From Rhynchopus euleeides (lineage: Eukaryota; Euglenozoa; Diplonemea; Diplonemida; Diplonemidae): DNA of 64,000 nt. Numbering within the stretch: position 1 is the first letter of the stretch; the number at the start of each line of letters is the position of its first letter. A program made the position numbers and the translations under genes. The stretch lies in assembly GCA_963210315.1 (NCBI GenBank), contig OY723278.1:1302001-1366000 (forward strand). Direction: 5' to 3'. This document shows, piece after piece, positions 47,996-58,993 of this stretch. The notes beneath the pieces were generated by a model. It was not told where the DNA came from and did no database searches. It was given only the letters and a program-made list of their open reading frames with translations.

Positions 47996-48214
47996 ATGCC
48001 CCCGAGAGTTCCTGTGAACGTGGATGAGTTGAAGGCCGCTATTGCATCTCTGGGGTCTCGCCGCAAGTGTCAGAAGCTACCGGCTCTCCTCCTCGCCAGG
48101 CTCGCTGCACGACAGCCAGGTGTCAAGAAGATGTCTATCGCTCAATGCCTCGCTGACTGCTGTCAGGAGGATGGAGGTATTCCTGGAGTGACGTGTTACC
48201 CGCCTAACAATTAA
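47996..48214 (+). CDS. Small ORF, unidentified, copy B
   Basis: It matches the 72-codon ORF at 30075, again ending inside the tandem repeat that begins at 48196. Confidence 0.4.
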   Translation: MPPRVPVNVDELKAAIASLGSRRKCQKLPALLLARLAARQPGVKKMSIAQCLADCCQEDGGIPGVTCYPPNN

Positions 48215-48569
48215 TAAAGAGTGATCAACGGTGACAACACCCGTGCAGGGTTACCCACTTGACAATTAACAAAGAGGGCTCAACACCCGTGCAGGGTTAA
48301 CCCGCCTAACAATTAGTAAAGAGCGATCAACAGTGACAACACCCGTGCAGGGTTTACCCGCCTAACAATTAATAAAGAGTGATCAACGGTGACAACACCC
48401 GTGCAGGGTTACCTACCTGACAATTAATAAAGGAGGGATCAACACATGATGAGGCACGGGAGGGTGGCAAAAGGCCCCCAGACCCCAGAAATCACCGAAA
48501 AATGACATTCTCGATGTGCGGTGGGTCTGGTTTCTAGGTTTTTCGGGAGAAAATTGGCCAAAATAATTT
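48196..48569 (+). repeat. 60-70-bp tandem-unit segment, copy B
   Basis: It corresponds to 30275-30648. It is a second uninterrupted version of the 5.9-kb element's target (CTCCG complement at 48570-48574). Confidence 0.85.
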
Positions 48570-48582
48570 CGGAGACAAAATT

Positions 48583-50262
48583 TTGTTAGGGATTTCCGTT
48601 TGCTATGCCTCCTCTATTTTTAGAGACAACCTCCCCCCTCTTCTCGTGGCCCCAGGTGAACCATGCCAAGCGCTTTTTGTGGGCGGCGTGGACGGGGGGT
48701 TCAAGCCGGTCACGGTGCCGGACCAGGTGGTGGAACAGGTCACATACACGAAGTGTGTGGAGGTCGAGGTGCCGCAGGGCCCGGTTATCCCGGGGCGCGT
48801 GGATGTGTCGGGGTCACCGGGTTGCTGTCAGTTCTGTGCGTCGCTCTTCACCACGGCCGTGCACCATGGGGAGTGTGGTCACTGCTCGAGGATGGTGTGC
48901 CCGACCTGCTGTGAGCTGGGCGAAGACGACACCAGGTGCGTCTGCACGCCACTACCTCTGCCACGCGAGGACCAAGGGGTGGCCCCTCATCCGCCGGGGC
49001 AAGCGGAGCCCCCTCCTCCGCCCCCGGCGAGCACCGCACTGACAAAGGCTTTGCTGGAGGGCCGGGCCCCAGGGGGAGGGGACGGTCTGTCCAGGCTGCA
49101 ACGGTCTTTGGGGATGCAGGAGTGCACGGGGTTCCGTTTCACACCAGGCGACTGCTTCTTCGATGCGGCGGCTTTCATTATGGGAGGCTCGGCGGCGGGC
49201 ATGCGGAGGCTAGCCGTCCAGGCGGTGCTACGTGACCCAGGCCTTTGTGCTCGGGCCGAGCCGAACAGCGAGTCCTGGGCTGCGGCCATGCGAGTCGAGG
49301 GTAGCCGGGACGAGGCTTCTTGGGCGGACCAGGTAGCAGTACATGGACTTGCGCTGGGGTCGGGGTGGGCTGTGGTGGTCCTATCTGATCAAGCGCCCCC
49401 CACGGTCCACCGCCCCCGGGTGAAGCCTTTCGTCGGAGTGCTTGGAGTCAAGCATCAGGGAAAGCACTACACCCCCCTTTTGGTGCCCCCACCTCTGGCG
49501 GAGGCAGTGTCTGCCCTCGCCCCCTCGCCGGTGTTGGGGCGGACTGGCTGTCCAGGGGGGGAGCAGGGCCTCCCCATGTGCCAGGTGCCGTCCCAGCCGT
49601 CGCGCCGCCGCTTTTACTGTGCCCGCTGTGCAGAGGCGGTGGATACCGCAGTCGAACACTGGCGTTGTTTCGGTTGCGATTGCAGGGCGTGTGGGGAATG
49701 CGTGGAGCAGGGGGAGACCTGTATGGATCTGGGGCCTCGGGACGCGGAGGAGCCGCCTGCGAGGGTCCCGCAGCCGCAGGACCAGGGTGATCCCCCTCGA
49801 CGAGAAGGTGATCCCCCTCCTGCACCCACCGGCGCCCCGGCCACCGGCCGCTCCGACCCGACCGCCACCGAGGAAGGCTCCAACCCTGCGCAAGCACCAG
49901 CCACCTCGATGTCGTCGCAGCCGAAGCGGAAGCGGGAGTCGGCATCGCCGCAGCGTGGTCAGGAGATGGATGAGGACGACGGGGCCACGACGGTGGGGGA
50001 GTGGGAGGAGCAGTTCTGCCCCGACGTGCACCGACCGCAGGAGGAGCAGGAGGCGGCGCTCCGGGCCATTCAGGCTTGGTGGGCCGAGTTGGGGGATGAC
50101 AAGGCCTCACAGGCGGAGGCGTACAACGTGGTCTGTTGTCGTCTGAGGGCGCGGGCAGGCAAGCGGGCGCGGGCGAGCCGGCCAGGGGCGCGGGGGTCTT
50201 CGCAGCGGAGTTCCCAGGGGTCCCAGAGCCAGGGGAGTAGGGCCGCCAGGGGAGCGAGATAG
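48583..50262 (+). CDS. OTU-like cysteine protease, copy B
   Basis: It is the same 559-codon frame as at 30662: two Cys-rich clusters flanking an OTU core with Asp-Cys in GDCFFDAAA and His in GKHYTPLL. The N-terminal start is uncertain for the same reason. Confidence 0.62.
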   Translation: MLGISVCYASSIFRDNLPPLLVAPGEPCQALFVGGVDGGFKPVTVPDQVVEQVTYTKCVEVEVPQGPVIPGRVDVSGSPGCCQFCASLFTTAVHHGECGHCSRMVCPTCCELGEDDTRCVCTPLPLPREDQGVAPHPPGQAEPPPPPPASTALTKALLEGRAPGGGDGLSRLQRSLGMQECTGFRFTPGDCFFDAAAFIMGGSAAGMRRLAVQAVLRDPGLCARAEPNSESWAAAMRVEGSRDEASWADQVAVHGLALGSGWAVVVLSDQAPPTVHRPRVKPFVGVLGVKHQGKHYTPLLVPPPLAEAVSALAPSPVLGRTGCPGGEQGLPMCQVPSQPSRRRFYCARCAEAVDTAVEHWRCFGCDCRACGECVEQGETCMDLGPRDAEEPPARVPQPQDQGDPPRREGDPPPAPTGAPATGRSDPTATEEGSNPAQAPATSMSSQPKRKRESASPQRGQEMDEDDGATTVGEWEEQFCPDVHRPQEEQEAALRAIQAWWAELGDDKASQAEAYNVVCCRLRARAGKRARASRPGARGSSQRSSQGSQSQGSRAARGAR

Positions 50263-51158
50263 CCGTAGGTCGGCTCCCCCCCCCCCCCCTACCCCCCTCT
50301 TTCCTTTCGCCCCTCCCCCCCCCCCCTCCCGTTCCCCACCCCCGTGCCCCCTTCCCCTTTCTTCCGGTGAATGCGCCAGCGGAGTCGGTCCACGCCCTCG
50401 CTGTCAGTCGCTTTCGCCTCTCCCCCCCTGCCCCCCCCCCCCCTTTACCTCGCCCCCTTTTCCCCTCACCAGCGGGCTGCCCCTTGTGAATGGTAGATTT
50501 GCCTACAGCCCCTTGTTCATGCCGCCAGCACGGAGCCCCACGCAGCTCAACCCCGGCCAGTGCGCGGTTTGTTTGCCCTAGAGCTTTGTTGTTTGTGTAG
50601 TTCATGTTACAGTGCTAAGAGCCCGTAGAAGCAAAAGTAGAACCTGCTGCGCTAGCCCCACCAAGCAGCCACAGTACGACAGGACGCGCGCAGGCACCGG
50701 GCCCCCTCTCCTAAAAAAAAAATTTGGTCGTGCCAGCGGCACGTTTGATTTTTTTAACATTTTTTTGGTGCTGCCCTGGTGATTTTTTTTCGGCAGATCT
50801 TTTTTTTTTTTTTTTTTGTTTTTTTTGTGGGCACCGTGGCGCCTCTTTTAGATTAGGCAGTTTAACGTCGTGCCCAGGACGTGTTTTTTTTGTTTTTTTT
50901 TGTGCCGTGAGTGGCCCTGACCTCCGCCGCCTGCAGTACCCACACACTGTGACACACACGCACACCCTCCCAACCCCCGCCGTGCTGTTGTGTCAGGGAC
51001 AGGTAGTTTAACGTCGTTTCGGACGGGACGCGGCTTGTTTCTTTGATTTGACTGCGAAAACAGATACGGAACAAAGGTGAGTCGCAACTGAACGTTAACA
51101 TATAACCAGAACAACCCCCCCCCCCTCTCTTCCCTCTCATGTCGGCACTCTTGCCGCA
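50263..51158. other. Convergent 3' region, copy B
   Basis: It corresponds to 32342-33237, with the same C and T homopolymers and no gene. Confidence 0.5.
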
Positions 51159-53369
51159 TTAGTTCTTTGAGGCTGGTGATTGGGGAGGGGGGGCAGAATG
51201 GGAACGACGCGCGCTCTCGCGCTTTTGCTTCTTCCTGAAGTAAGCCGGGTGGTCGCGCGGGTGGAGCTCACGACGGTTGATCTTCAAGAAAAGGGCGTCG
51301 TCTACCCTGTGTGATTTCAGGCTGGCCCGGTACTTCGTCAACACGCGGTTGAGCTCCTTGAAGTGCCGTTCCACCGCAGCTTCGGTGTGTGCACTGGTCA
51401 CCAAAGCCACGGAGAAGGTAGTCAGGATGGGCATTGCGGCGACCTGATGGTATCCCTCCCAAAACATGCGGAATGGGGTGTTTACAGGGCCCATGCGAAG
51501 GAAGGTGGCAACCTCCCTCTCGATCCTGGTGCGCAGGGTCTCCAACACGGGTTCCTCACCCATCTCAACTCCAATGGGTTGGCCGTCCTCGTCAACCGCA
51601 GCGTTGACCCCCCTGTAGTTCCTGCACTCAGCAAAGGGGAGGAGGTAGTGCATGAGACAAATGTGGTGTTCCTGCATCTTTTCCACAGACCAGTTTTGAG
51701 ACAACTTGGAAGGGTTGAGGAAGTCGAACAATTTCAAACCATCGAAGGAAAAATTTGTCTGCATCCTCTCCTCGTAAAATGCCATCAGCTCAGCAGCAAG
51801 CCCCTTGAGTTCGCTGTCTGACTGGATGAACTCCTCCTTGCTGATGTTTCTGAGCTGAGACCCAAGGTCATGCACCCCGGTTGCCAAGTCAAACAGTGAC
51901 GACCTGTCTCCCTGAAATTTGTCCGTCATCTTGGCAATGGGGCCAGCGAGCGTGACGAAAAAATCATTCATGCGCCAAAATTTCGCATTGTTGCGGTCTT
52001 TCGGGAGCAGGTACTCCTTGAGGGCGGCGAGTCTATTTGCGGCATCCCAGACGGTGTTCCACCGGACCTCACAGATGCGTGACAGGCTGACTGGCTGCCT
52101 GGAACCATTGTCCCTCTGTGCAGTGTGGAGACTCTCCTGTTTCTGGGGCGTGCTGTAGTCATCGACGACCTTGCCCAGTTCCTCTCTCCACTCCTTGATT
52201 GGATCGAGTTTCACCGTAAAGTCCTTCATCAGCAGTTGCATGCTGTGTGCACTGCAACGGTAAACCAAAATCCCCATTTTGACAAGCCCATCCATTGCAC
52301 TTTCAACCATATCCTCTGCTTCCGTGCTGTCAAGCTCATCTGTCTCCTCGTACCCGTCCCCGTCCCCGTCCCCGCTACCCTCTTCCCCCTCCTCCCCTTC
52401 TTCTTCATCCCCCATGTGCAAAACCCTCAGATCCTCAAGAGCACGCTGCATGGCTGCCGCGTTGTCCGCAACCACGCTGAAGACACGTATGTCTTCATCG
52501 AGAAGTTCCTGGATCACGGTCTGCATTTCTCCCAGAATCGTGTCCGCCGTGCTCGCAACAGTGAGGTGCACGTTTTTCCAGTAAAACATTTCGGTCCCCG
52601 TGGAAATTGCAAAACCCAAAAAATTCCGCCGACGCACCCGGGCCCCGTCAAGCATTAAAAAGACGTCCCTGCCCTTCAAATGCGTGATCACGTCTTTGCG
52701 GCAATCACTTGCCATGGATTGCTGGATGGATGGTGCAGTGCTGGGAAAAAGGTTCGCACCGGCAAGCATTTCTTGGGGAAGAATGCTCCGGAACGGGCTA
52801 TCCGACCGGAGCACTTCCAGAGGGATATTGTGGAATGCAAGAGCATAAACCACCCTCTCTGCAAAAGTGTACCCGAACGGTGGCCTGTCTTGGGAGTGGA
52901 GGACTGGCACATCCTGGAGGAACGTTGTCCTTGCATTCTCACTGCACAGGCCACTGTCTCTCGCAGGAGCATTCTGTGCGAGTGCCCTCCAGTGGGCCGC
53001 GTGCTTGTTCTCAAAATGCTTGCCGAGGGTTTTGGTCATCCACTCCTTGAGAAAGGTGGCAGAGCAAAAAGTGCACTTCACCTTGTCGATTACCCCCTCG
53101 ATCGGGGAGGTCCAGGATTTGCATACCTCTGTGTCAGGGTTATATCCCGTCAGAAGGGGCCCACACACCTCCCCGGCCCAGACTGTGATGATGATGACGA
53201 CGGCCGTGAAGTAGGCCAGCACTTCCCGCAGCACACCGGGAAACGCCAGGCCACTCGACTGGGAACCGTTTAATGTCTTGCTCCCGGACCCCCGTGACTT
53301 CTTCATCGGCGGGGGGTCACCCACTTCTTCCGCCCACACAGCATGAAAGTTCAGGGGAACGTCATCCAT
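51159..53369 (-). CDS. hAT-family transposase, copy B
   Basis: It is the same 736-residue protein as at 33238-35448, with intact finger, core acids, RCSAH motif and dimerisation segment. Two intact identical transposase genes in tandem would double the dose if they are expressed. Confidence 0.85.
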   Translation of the reverse strand: MDDVPLNFHAVWAEEVGDPPPMKKSRGSGSKTLNGSQSSGLAFPGVLREVLAYFTAVVIIITVWAGEVCGPLLTGYNPDTEVCKSWTSPIEGVIDKVKCTFCSATFLKEWMTKTLGKHFENKHAAHWRALAQNAPARDSGLCSENARTTFLQDVPVLHSQDRPPFGYTFAERVVYALAFHNIPLEVLRSDSPFRSILPQEMLAGANLFPSTAPSIQQSMASDCRKDVITHLKGRDVFLMLDGARVRRRNFLGFAISTGTEMFYWKNVHLTVASTADTILGEMQTVIQELLDEDIRVFSVVADNAAAMQRALEDLRVLHMGDEEEGEEGEEGSGDGDGDGYEETDELDSTEAEDMVESAMDGLVKMGILVYRCSAHSMQLLMKDFTVKLDPIKEWREELGKVVDDYSTPQKQESLHTAQRDNGSRQPVSLSRICEVRWNTVWDAANRLAALKEYLLPKDRNNAKFWRMNDFFVTLAGPIAKMTDKFQGDRSSLFDLATGVHDLGSQLRNISKEEFIQSDSELKGLAAELMAFYEERMQTNFSFDGLKLFDFLNPSKLSQNWSVEKMQEHHICLMHYLLPFAECRNYRGVNAAVDEDGQPIGVEMGEEPVLETLRTRIEREVATFLRMGPVNTPFRMFWEGYHQVAAMPILTTFSVALVTSAHTEAAVERHFKELNRVLTKYRASLKSHRVDDALFLKINRRELHPRDHPAYFRKKQKRESARRSHSAPPPQSPASKN

Positions 53370-53378
53370 GGGCTGCAG

Positions 53379-53446
53379 GGAATCGGATTCCTGGAATCGA
53401 GAATCCGATTCCGGAATCGAAAAACCGAGTGGAATCCGATTCCACA
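53379..53446. repeat. GAATC palindrome block, copy B
   Basis: It corresponds to 35458-35525. The AT-rich stretch that follows, to 53788, holds no gene. Confidence 0.7.
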
Positions 53447-53788
53447 AAAAAAGTCAAAAAATAGATTTCCCATTGGGTGACACTTGGTTTTTCATGGTTT
53501 TGTACGGGAAAAAGACAATGCGATTTTTCGTGATTTTTCACCTCGGATGAGCCTCGATTTCGCAAAGTCGTCGGATTACCGAGACTTCTTGCTGAGCAGT
53601 GAATGGGGTCTGGCGAAATGAGGGCAGGAACATGCTTAGATTGACGATTCAGTGCGAAATAATGGCCATCGTGGATTCCGCGAGCCAAATTAGGTAGTCA
53701 TTTTTCTGCTTGCGTTTTTTTAGTTGTATTTTTTTCGCGAATCTGGGCCATAAAATGGATTTTTGGTGGGCGACCGAAATCCACCGGG

Positions 53789-54021
53789 GCAGGCGCCGGA
53801 AATTTTCAGGCGTGGTTTATTATGTTGTGTTGACGTTGTGTTGGCCGGAAGTATTCAGGGACAAGTCAGGGACGGAGAGCCAGCCACCTGGCCCAACCAA
53901 AAACCGGATTTTCAACCAAAAATTCGAATTTTTTTCACGGTGTGCGAATGTGTTCAGAGTAACGGAAAATGCCCAAATTTTCATGTATCGAAAGAGTTGG
54001 CGAGCAATTCGTCCTTCTGTT
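53789..54021 (-). repeat. Family Z right half, inverted, copy B
   Basis: It corresponds to 35868-36100, adjoining the hAT-like end at 54021. Confidence 0.85.
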
Positions 54022-54168
54022 AGTGGAGGCATAGCCTGCTGACCTGGCTGTCTAAAAAATTATTTTTTTTAAAATCGCATTGTCTTTTCGACCCTATACC
54101 AAAAGTGGTCCCAAATCGGTCCGGGACGACCGTCCACAACCGTCCACACTCTCTAAATGCTCGATGTT

Positions 54169-54277
54169 GGGGGCCTTCGCTACCAAGTGTGACTGAGTGA
54201 GAAAAAGTGAGCTCCAGCCCACTTCCCCTCACTGACTGACGAGCTGTGACGAGCAGTGACTGGTAGCGAGGGCCCCC
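54169..54277. mobile_element. 109-bp miniature element, copy B
   Basis: It corresponds to 36248-36356, with the same GTT flanks and one-mismatch inverted ends. Confidence 0.75.
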
Positions 54278-54539
54278 GTTGCTGGCCACAGTGGGCCTGC
54301 TCACTAGTCGGAGTTCCCAAGGTTCCTGCCCCCCTCTCCCCTCGGTTCCATGCCATCTCTCCCCTTCTCTATTCGGTCACAGGAATGTTGGCTTGCAGTC
54401 CGTATAATTCTTGGGTTTTACACACAACCCCCCACACCTCAGGTAACGACAAGCTCCAACTTACTTTCTCCCACGGACTGCGCAAAGCCTTTTCTCTTTT
54501 TACACTTCAGAGAAGCAGTCCGTGGGAGAAGCTCTTAAA

Positions 54540-55523
54540 ATGGAAGCGGTTACACAGATGCTCGACAGGCTCCACCAGCGCGGAGTGACCGAGATTGTGT
54601 ACGAGGTCAGAGCATCCCCACAGGATGGCGACGAAATTGGGGGAGAGTACTCTCGCCACGCGGGGGTGCTGCGAAAAAATGAGGACAACACGTACACCAT
54701 CCTCTACACCCTGCCGTTAGAGGAACTCGATGAAGTCGAGCCCACGGGGTTGCAAGAATGCACCATCCCCGTGGTGGGGTTTGACTACGCCAACCTCAGA
54801 TCGGTGCATGAATACGCGAGGAAGCAGACCAAGGCACAACTCGACCTCATGAGAGAGTCGGTACTAGACCTCGCCAAGGCGGTCCGCGAAGGCGCCAAGC
54901 AGGCGGGGACTGGGGGGAAAGCGGGAGGTGAGGCCGGGGCGGCACAGGCGCAACCGGAGGGGAGCAGCCCCCCTGCCCAGGACCCCCCCAAGCTCCCGAC
55001 AATCGGGAACCTGCAGTCGGCCCTCAGCCTGCCCAACATGAGGCCGGCTTGCGTCTCCCAGTGGCAGGGGTTTTTGAAGGCAGGAGGGGTGGCAGCGGCG
55101 CGGGAGATGATCCGAGACCTGAGGCTGCAGTTCGGGACATCGAACAAGGTGACCCACCTGAGCACGTGGGTCGCCCTCGCGCAGGAGGCTGCTGAGCGGG
55201 GGTTCTGGTCCACCACCGTGACCCAGATGGGGAACCAGCTGCTGCACGAGCTGGTGGTGAATGAGGCGTGGAAACAACACAGGATCCCCCGGGCGCAGGT
55301 GGAGGCGGAGATGCGGACGGCCGACACGGAAGCATCCGCTGCTGACCGGGCCATCGCCAAGCTGGCGGGGCGTGCACGCACGACGAAGGGGGGAAAGGGG
55401 GGCAACGGTGGCCCTCCCCAGTCTTTTCCCCCCCCGAATCGGTATTCCCCCTACCCCCACCACACATTTCAGGGAAAGGGGGGAAAGGGGGGGAAACCCC
55501 GGGGCAACACCAACTGGAATTAA
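54540..55523 (+). CDS. gag: DIRS gag-like protein, copy 3
   Basis: It has 327 residues, identical to copy 2. It starts at the ATG after the leader hairpin; the TAA stop is in frame with the following recombinase. Confidence 0.8.
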   Translation: MEAVTQMLDRLHQRGVTEIVYEVRASPQDGDEIGGEYSRHAGVLRKNEDNTYTILYTLPLEELDEVEPTGLQECTIPVVGFDYANLRSVHEYARKQTKAQLDLMRESVLDLAKAVREGAKQAGTGGKAGGEAGAAQAQPEGSSPPAQDPPKLPTIGNLQSALSLPNMRPACVSQWQGFLKAGGVAAAREMIRDLRLQFGTSNKVTHLSTWVALAQEAAERGFWSTTVTQMGNQLLHELVVNEAWKQHRIPRAQVEAEMRTADTEASAADRAIAKLAGRARTTKGGKGGNGGPPQSFPPPNRYSPYPHHTFQGKGGKGGKPRGNTNWN

Positions 55524-56612
55524 CACCGGCACTCGGCCAGGACATCATGCAGGCACTCGGCCAAATCACGGCACTCTGCCAAAAACTGGGACAGGAAAGG
55601 CCCCCCCAACCCCCTACCCCCCCTCCCGCCCCCCCAGAACATCGTCCAGAACACTCTGTCGGAGGTGTACACGCAAGCTGCGCCGGCAAGGACCCGGGCC
55701 AGGGACGACCACACTCTGTGGGAAGCAAAGGAACGGCTGGAAGAAGTCATGAAAGAGAGCCTGGCGGAACGCACAATCTCCACCAGGGGTGGGCTATGGA
55801 AAAGACTGGAAAGTTGGTGTGTGACAGCAGACCTCTCCCTACCCCCCTCGGAAGATGCAGCAGTTCTGTTTCTGGCGGGAATGACCCACTTGACAACAAG
55901 CACAGTCAAAAATTATGCATCGGCAATAAACGCAGTCGGTCTGCAGCAGGGGAATTGGTCCCCGCTCCCCCTTCAGGGCTATGCCAACGCACTGGCTCGT
56001 GCGACCCCCTTTTCCCCCCCGAAGCAAGCTGTCCCCGCAAAAAAGGCCGAAGTGACCCAGGCGGTGTTTGTTCTGTTCACAAGGGGGCACGAGGTGGAGG
56101 CGAACCTGTTGTTGTTTCTGTGGAAGACAGCCTGCCGCTACCGCGATGCGGCAGATCTCACGGTAAAGGATGTGAAACCCACAGCATGTGGAACACGACT
56201 CGTGGTGGATTTTTACAGGTCAAAGGCAATCAAGACGACCCCATTTGTGGATCGCAGGTTCGCAGTTGCAGCGGGGGCGGGTTTGGAGCGTCTGATTGCG
56301 TTCGTGGTGGAGAAAAGACAGACATGCCCCTTGGAATCCCTTCTGTTCGGTGTCCCCCACTCCCAATTTCTGCGCCTTCTCCGCCAATGCCCCAACTGCC
56401 AAGAGTGGACGCTTCATTCACCCCGACGGGGGGCCCTGCAATTTCTAGCCACACTGGCAGCCAACGGTATCCTCCCCCCCCAGGACATCCCCAGGATTGC
56501 CAGGCACAAAACCGCGAACCCCATTCTTCCCCCCACCACCATGAGATACCTCGCGAACGTGAACGAGGAGGTGGCCCTGGCCCTCTCCCCAGAGTGTTGT
56601 GCCCGTCTTTAA
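55524..56612 (+). CDS. DIRS tyrosine recombinase, copy 3
   Basis: It is identical to copy 2, with the complete catalytic set. It is open from the gag stop; the first in-frame ATG is at 55749. Confidence 0.85.
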   Translation, partial: HRHSARTSCRHSAKSRHSAKNWDRKGPPNPLPPLPPPQNIVQNTLSEVYTQAAPARTRARDDHTLWEAKERLEEVMKESLAERTISTRGGLWKRLESWCVTADLSLPPSEDAAVLFLAGMTHLTTSTVKNYASAINAVGLQQGNWSPLPLQGYANALARATPFSPPKQAVPAKKAEVTQAVFVLFTRGHEVEANLLLFLWKTACRYRDAADLTVKDVKPTACGTRLVVDFYRSKAIKTTPFVDRRFAVAAGAGLERLIAFVVEKRQTCPLESLLFGVPHSQFLRLLRQCPNCQEWTLHSPRRGALQFLATLAANGILPPQDIPRIARHKTANPILPPTTMRYLANVNEEVALALSPECCARL

Positions 56613-58297
56613 CGGAACTTGGTGCCCCCCCCGAGCATAGTAGCCACTCCGGCATGGGAAAACGGGTGTCCAGGGGTTCCCTTCCAACCCAAGAACAACT
56701 AAAAGCCCCGTTGCATTGCAAAAAAGTCCCTATTATTTCTATTCCTGAGGTACTTCGGATGGCCAAGGGGCCAGTGCGTGAAAGGATCAGCACACTGCTG
56801 GACATGACAGCCAACCCCCAGGCCATGGCGCGGGAGGTCTCAGAGCAGAGCTGGACCCCGGCAACTGTGAAACCCAAGAGCCAGGCCTTTTCTTCTCGTT
56901 TTTCGGTGCAGCTGGAAGAGGCAGGGCTGGTGCGGAGAGCCCCGGACTTTGATTTTGGCAAGAGAAACCCTGTTCTGGCTATTTCCCCTTTCGTTGTCTT
57001 CGAAGAAAAGCAGGGGTATGGCCCACACGGGGGCCGACTGAGGCCCATCATGTGGACCAAAGACCACAACTCCCTCGCGGCAGCTTATGGATACCGCTGC
57101 CAAGTTGTTTTCCCCACCTCCCCAACAGTGTTGTCCAGGGTGGAATGCGAGTGCGCCTCCCAAAGAGACCTAGCGGCTTCCTTTTTTCAGATCCCCATTC
57201 CCGAAGAGTCTCAGAAATACTTCACATACCGTGATGACAAGGGGGAGGCATACTGCCTGACCCGTTTGCCAATGGGGGCGTCGTGGTCCCCAGAGTTGAT
57301 GCACCTGATCATGTATGCACTTTCCCACTGCTATCTCTCAACCCCCCCCACGGCGGTATTCTCTCCCTCCCCATCTACATCCACTCCGGAACTGTGCGTT
57401 GACGTGTATGTCGACAACGTGCGGTACGCGGGCACCTGGGAGCGTGTTCGGGAGGCAACGGCGGCGTTTGACGTGGCAGCGAGACGCGCCGGCGCGACGA
57501 TATCTGAGGCGAGCGACGGTGACACGGAGTACGTCTTCCTCGGGTTCGGCTTCCACTGCCGTCGAGAGGTGGGCGTTGGGCCCAAGGTAGCGAGGAAGCT
57601 GAGGGCGGCGCGGGCGGACCTGATGGCTCAGGGCGAGACGAAGCCGAGGGTTAGGCGGTGCGACTTGGAATCCTTGGGTGGTCGTCTGGTGTGGGCCTCG
57701 CCCCTGGTGGTGCAGCCTCTGGGCAGGTTTATCGACGCCATCATCGCCCTGCGCCGCAACAGCAACGCATTGAACCGTGGTGCACACCCGGACGAAGAAG
57801 TACAGCTCTCCGCGCAAACGACTGAGGCGGCGGTGCGTTGGATCGACGCTGCGCTCCAACCGAGGATGTACAAGGAGTTCACCGAGATGAGCCGAGGCCG
57901 GGGGGTAGAGATCTGGTCGGATGCTTCGGTGACGGGGTGCGGTGTTGTGGTGTCAGCAGGCGGCGCTCTTCGATCGTTTGGGCGACGCTGGACCTGGGAA
58001 GAGGCTGACGAACTGCCGGAGGAGCAGCGGTCGACGCGGATCGCGGTGCTTGAGGCACGTGCTGTGGTCTACGGCATGGAGGAGTGTGTCGGGGAGAACG
58101 CCTGGGGTGCCAACGTGAAGTGGTACCTTGACAACACCGCGGTGATCGGGGCGCTGCAGCGCGGGTATTCTCCGGCTCGGGCACTGAACAGAGAGGTGAT
58201 GCGGATCCTGGGGCTGACGTCATCATATTTCACAGCGGTGCAATGGGCCTACATCAAATCACGGGATAACCCCGCAGACAAGCCGAGCCGGAGGTAG
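55547..58297 (+). CDS. DIRS reverse transcriptase and RNase H, copy 3
   Basis: It is identical to copy 2. The alternative ATG that would exclude the recombinase overlap is at 56654. Confidence 0.88.
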   Translation: MQALGQITALCQKLGQERPPQPPTPPPAPPEHRPEHSVGGVHASCAGKDPGQGRPHSVGSKGTAGRSHEREPGGTHNLHQGWAMEKTGKLVCDSRPLPTPLGRCSSSVSGGNDPLDNKHSQKLCIGNKRSRSAAGELVPAPPSGLCQRTGSCDPLFPPEASCPRKKGRSDPGGVCSVHKGARGGGEPVVVSVEDSLPLPRCGRSHGKGCETHSMWNTTRGGFLQVKGNQDDPICGSQVRSCSGGGFGASDCVRGGEKTDMPLGIPSVRCPPLPISAPSPPMPQLPRVDASFTPTGGPAISSHTGSQRYPPPPGHPQDCQAQNREPHSSPHHHEIPRERERGGGPGPLPRVLCPSLTELGAPPEHSSHSGMGKRVSRGSLPTQEQLKAPLHCKKVPIISIPEVLRMAKGPVRERISTLLDMTANPQAMAREVSEQSWTPATVKPKSQAFSSRFSVQLEEAGLVRRAPDFDFGKRNPVLAISPFVVFEEKQGYGPHGGRLRPIMWTKDHNSLAAAYGYRCQVVFPTSPTVLSRVECECASQRDLAASFFQIPIPEESQKYFTYRDDKGEAYCLTRLPMGASWSPELMHLIMYALSHCYLSTPPTAVFSPSPSTSTPELCVDVYVDNVRYAGTWERVREATAAFDVAARRAGATISEASDGDTEYVFLGFGFHCRREVGVGPKVARKLRAARADLMAQGETKPRVRRCDLESLGGRLVWASPLVVQPLGRFIDAIIALRRNSNALNRGAHPDEEVQLSAQTTEAAVRWIDAALQPRMYKEFTEMSRGRGVEIWSDASVTGCGVVVSAGGALRSFGRRWTWEEADELPEEQRSTRIAVLEARAVVYGMEECVGENAWGANVKWYLDNTAVIGALQRGYSPARALNREVMRILGLTSSYFTAVQWAYIKSRDNPADKPSRR

Positions 58298-58568
58298 CGC
58301 AGGGGTAGCGAAGGGGTGTCGTTCGGCGCTGATCGCGCGGCTCTTCCGCTGCGTCCTGCGGCGACCTGCGTCTTTGGTGACTTCAGCCGCGCGCTCAGCG
58401 TACCCCTGCGCTACGAACAGTAATGGTAACAGAAGATCGTGCTGCCCACTCCCCACTCCCCTCTCCACCACACTTGTAGGAAGGCTAAGTGCCAAGAGGG
58501 CAAGGCTTGCCCGGAATGTGTTGCTGCGTACACTTAGCCTCCCTCACACAGGAACCGATGGGGAACTC

Positions 58569-58993
58569 ATTTTAAATTCAAAAATTCACATTTTCCAGCC
58601 AACTGGGCCAGTTTCCTTAGGAAAATGGCTCAAAATCGCAAACACTCCATTTCTACGGGCCACCACAGGCCAATAGAGTACCAAAATCGGTTTTTTCGCA
58701 TTCTACGGCCTCAGGCAGACCGTCCACACCCAAAAATCACCCCCAGGTGGTCAATATTGGGGTGTTCTGGCACTTTTTCACCTGTGGACGGTTGTGGACG
58801 GCTGTGGATGGCTGTGGATGGTTGTGGACGGCTGTGGACGGTCTGCCAAGAGGTTACTGGAGGTTGCTAGGCTGCGGGCGGACCGTCCACACCCAAAAAA
58901 CACCCCCAGTTGGTCACGATGGGGACGGTACGTCTCTTTTTCGTCTGTAGACGGTTGTGGACGGTCTGCCAATAGGTTGCTCCAGGATGCGAG
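58569..58993. other. CCGTCCAC-word module, copy B
   Basis: It corresponds to 40648-41072 and leads into array 3. No gene is seen. Confidence 0.6.

Larger units (their letters stand above)
45580..48616. mobile_element. Interval bounded by hAT-like inverted ends, copy B
   Basis: It corresponds to 27659-30695, with the same 15-bp facing ends and no matching flanking duplication. The gene-free part 45602-46921 holds the same CCGTCCAC modules and decayed ORF traces as copy A. Confidence 0.45.
54283..58568 (+). mobile_element. DIRS-type retrotransposon, full-length copy 3
   Basis: This is copy 2 carried along in macro-unit B; no difference was found. It shares flanks with copy 2, so it arose by duplication of the unit and not by a separate transposition. 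Confidence 0.93.
43638..58993. repeat. Macro-tandem unit, copy B (15356 bp)
   Basis: This is an exact-register copy of 25717-41072. The length is equal and every gene has the same predicted protein. The entries below repeat the contents briefly. Confidence 0.95.
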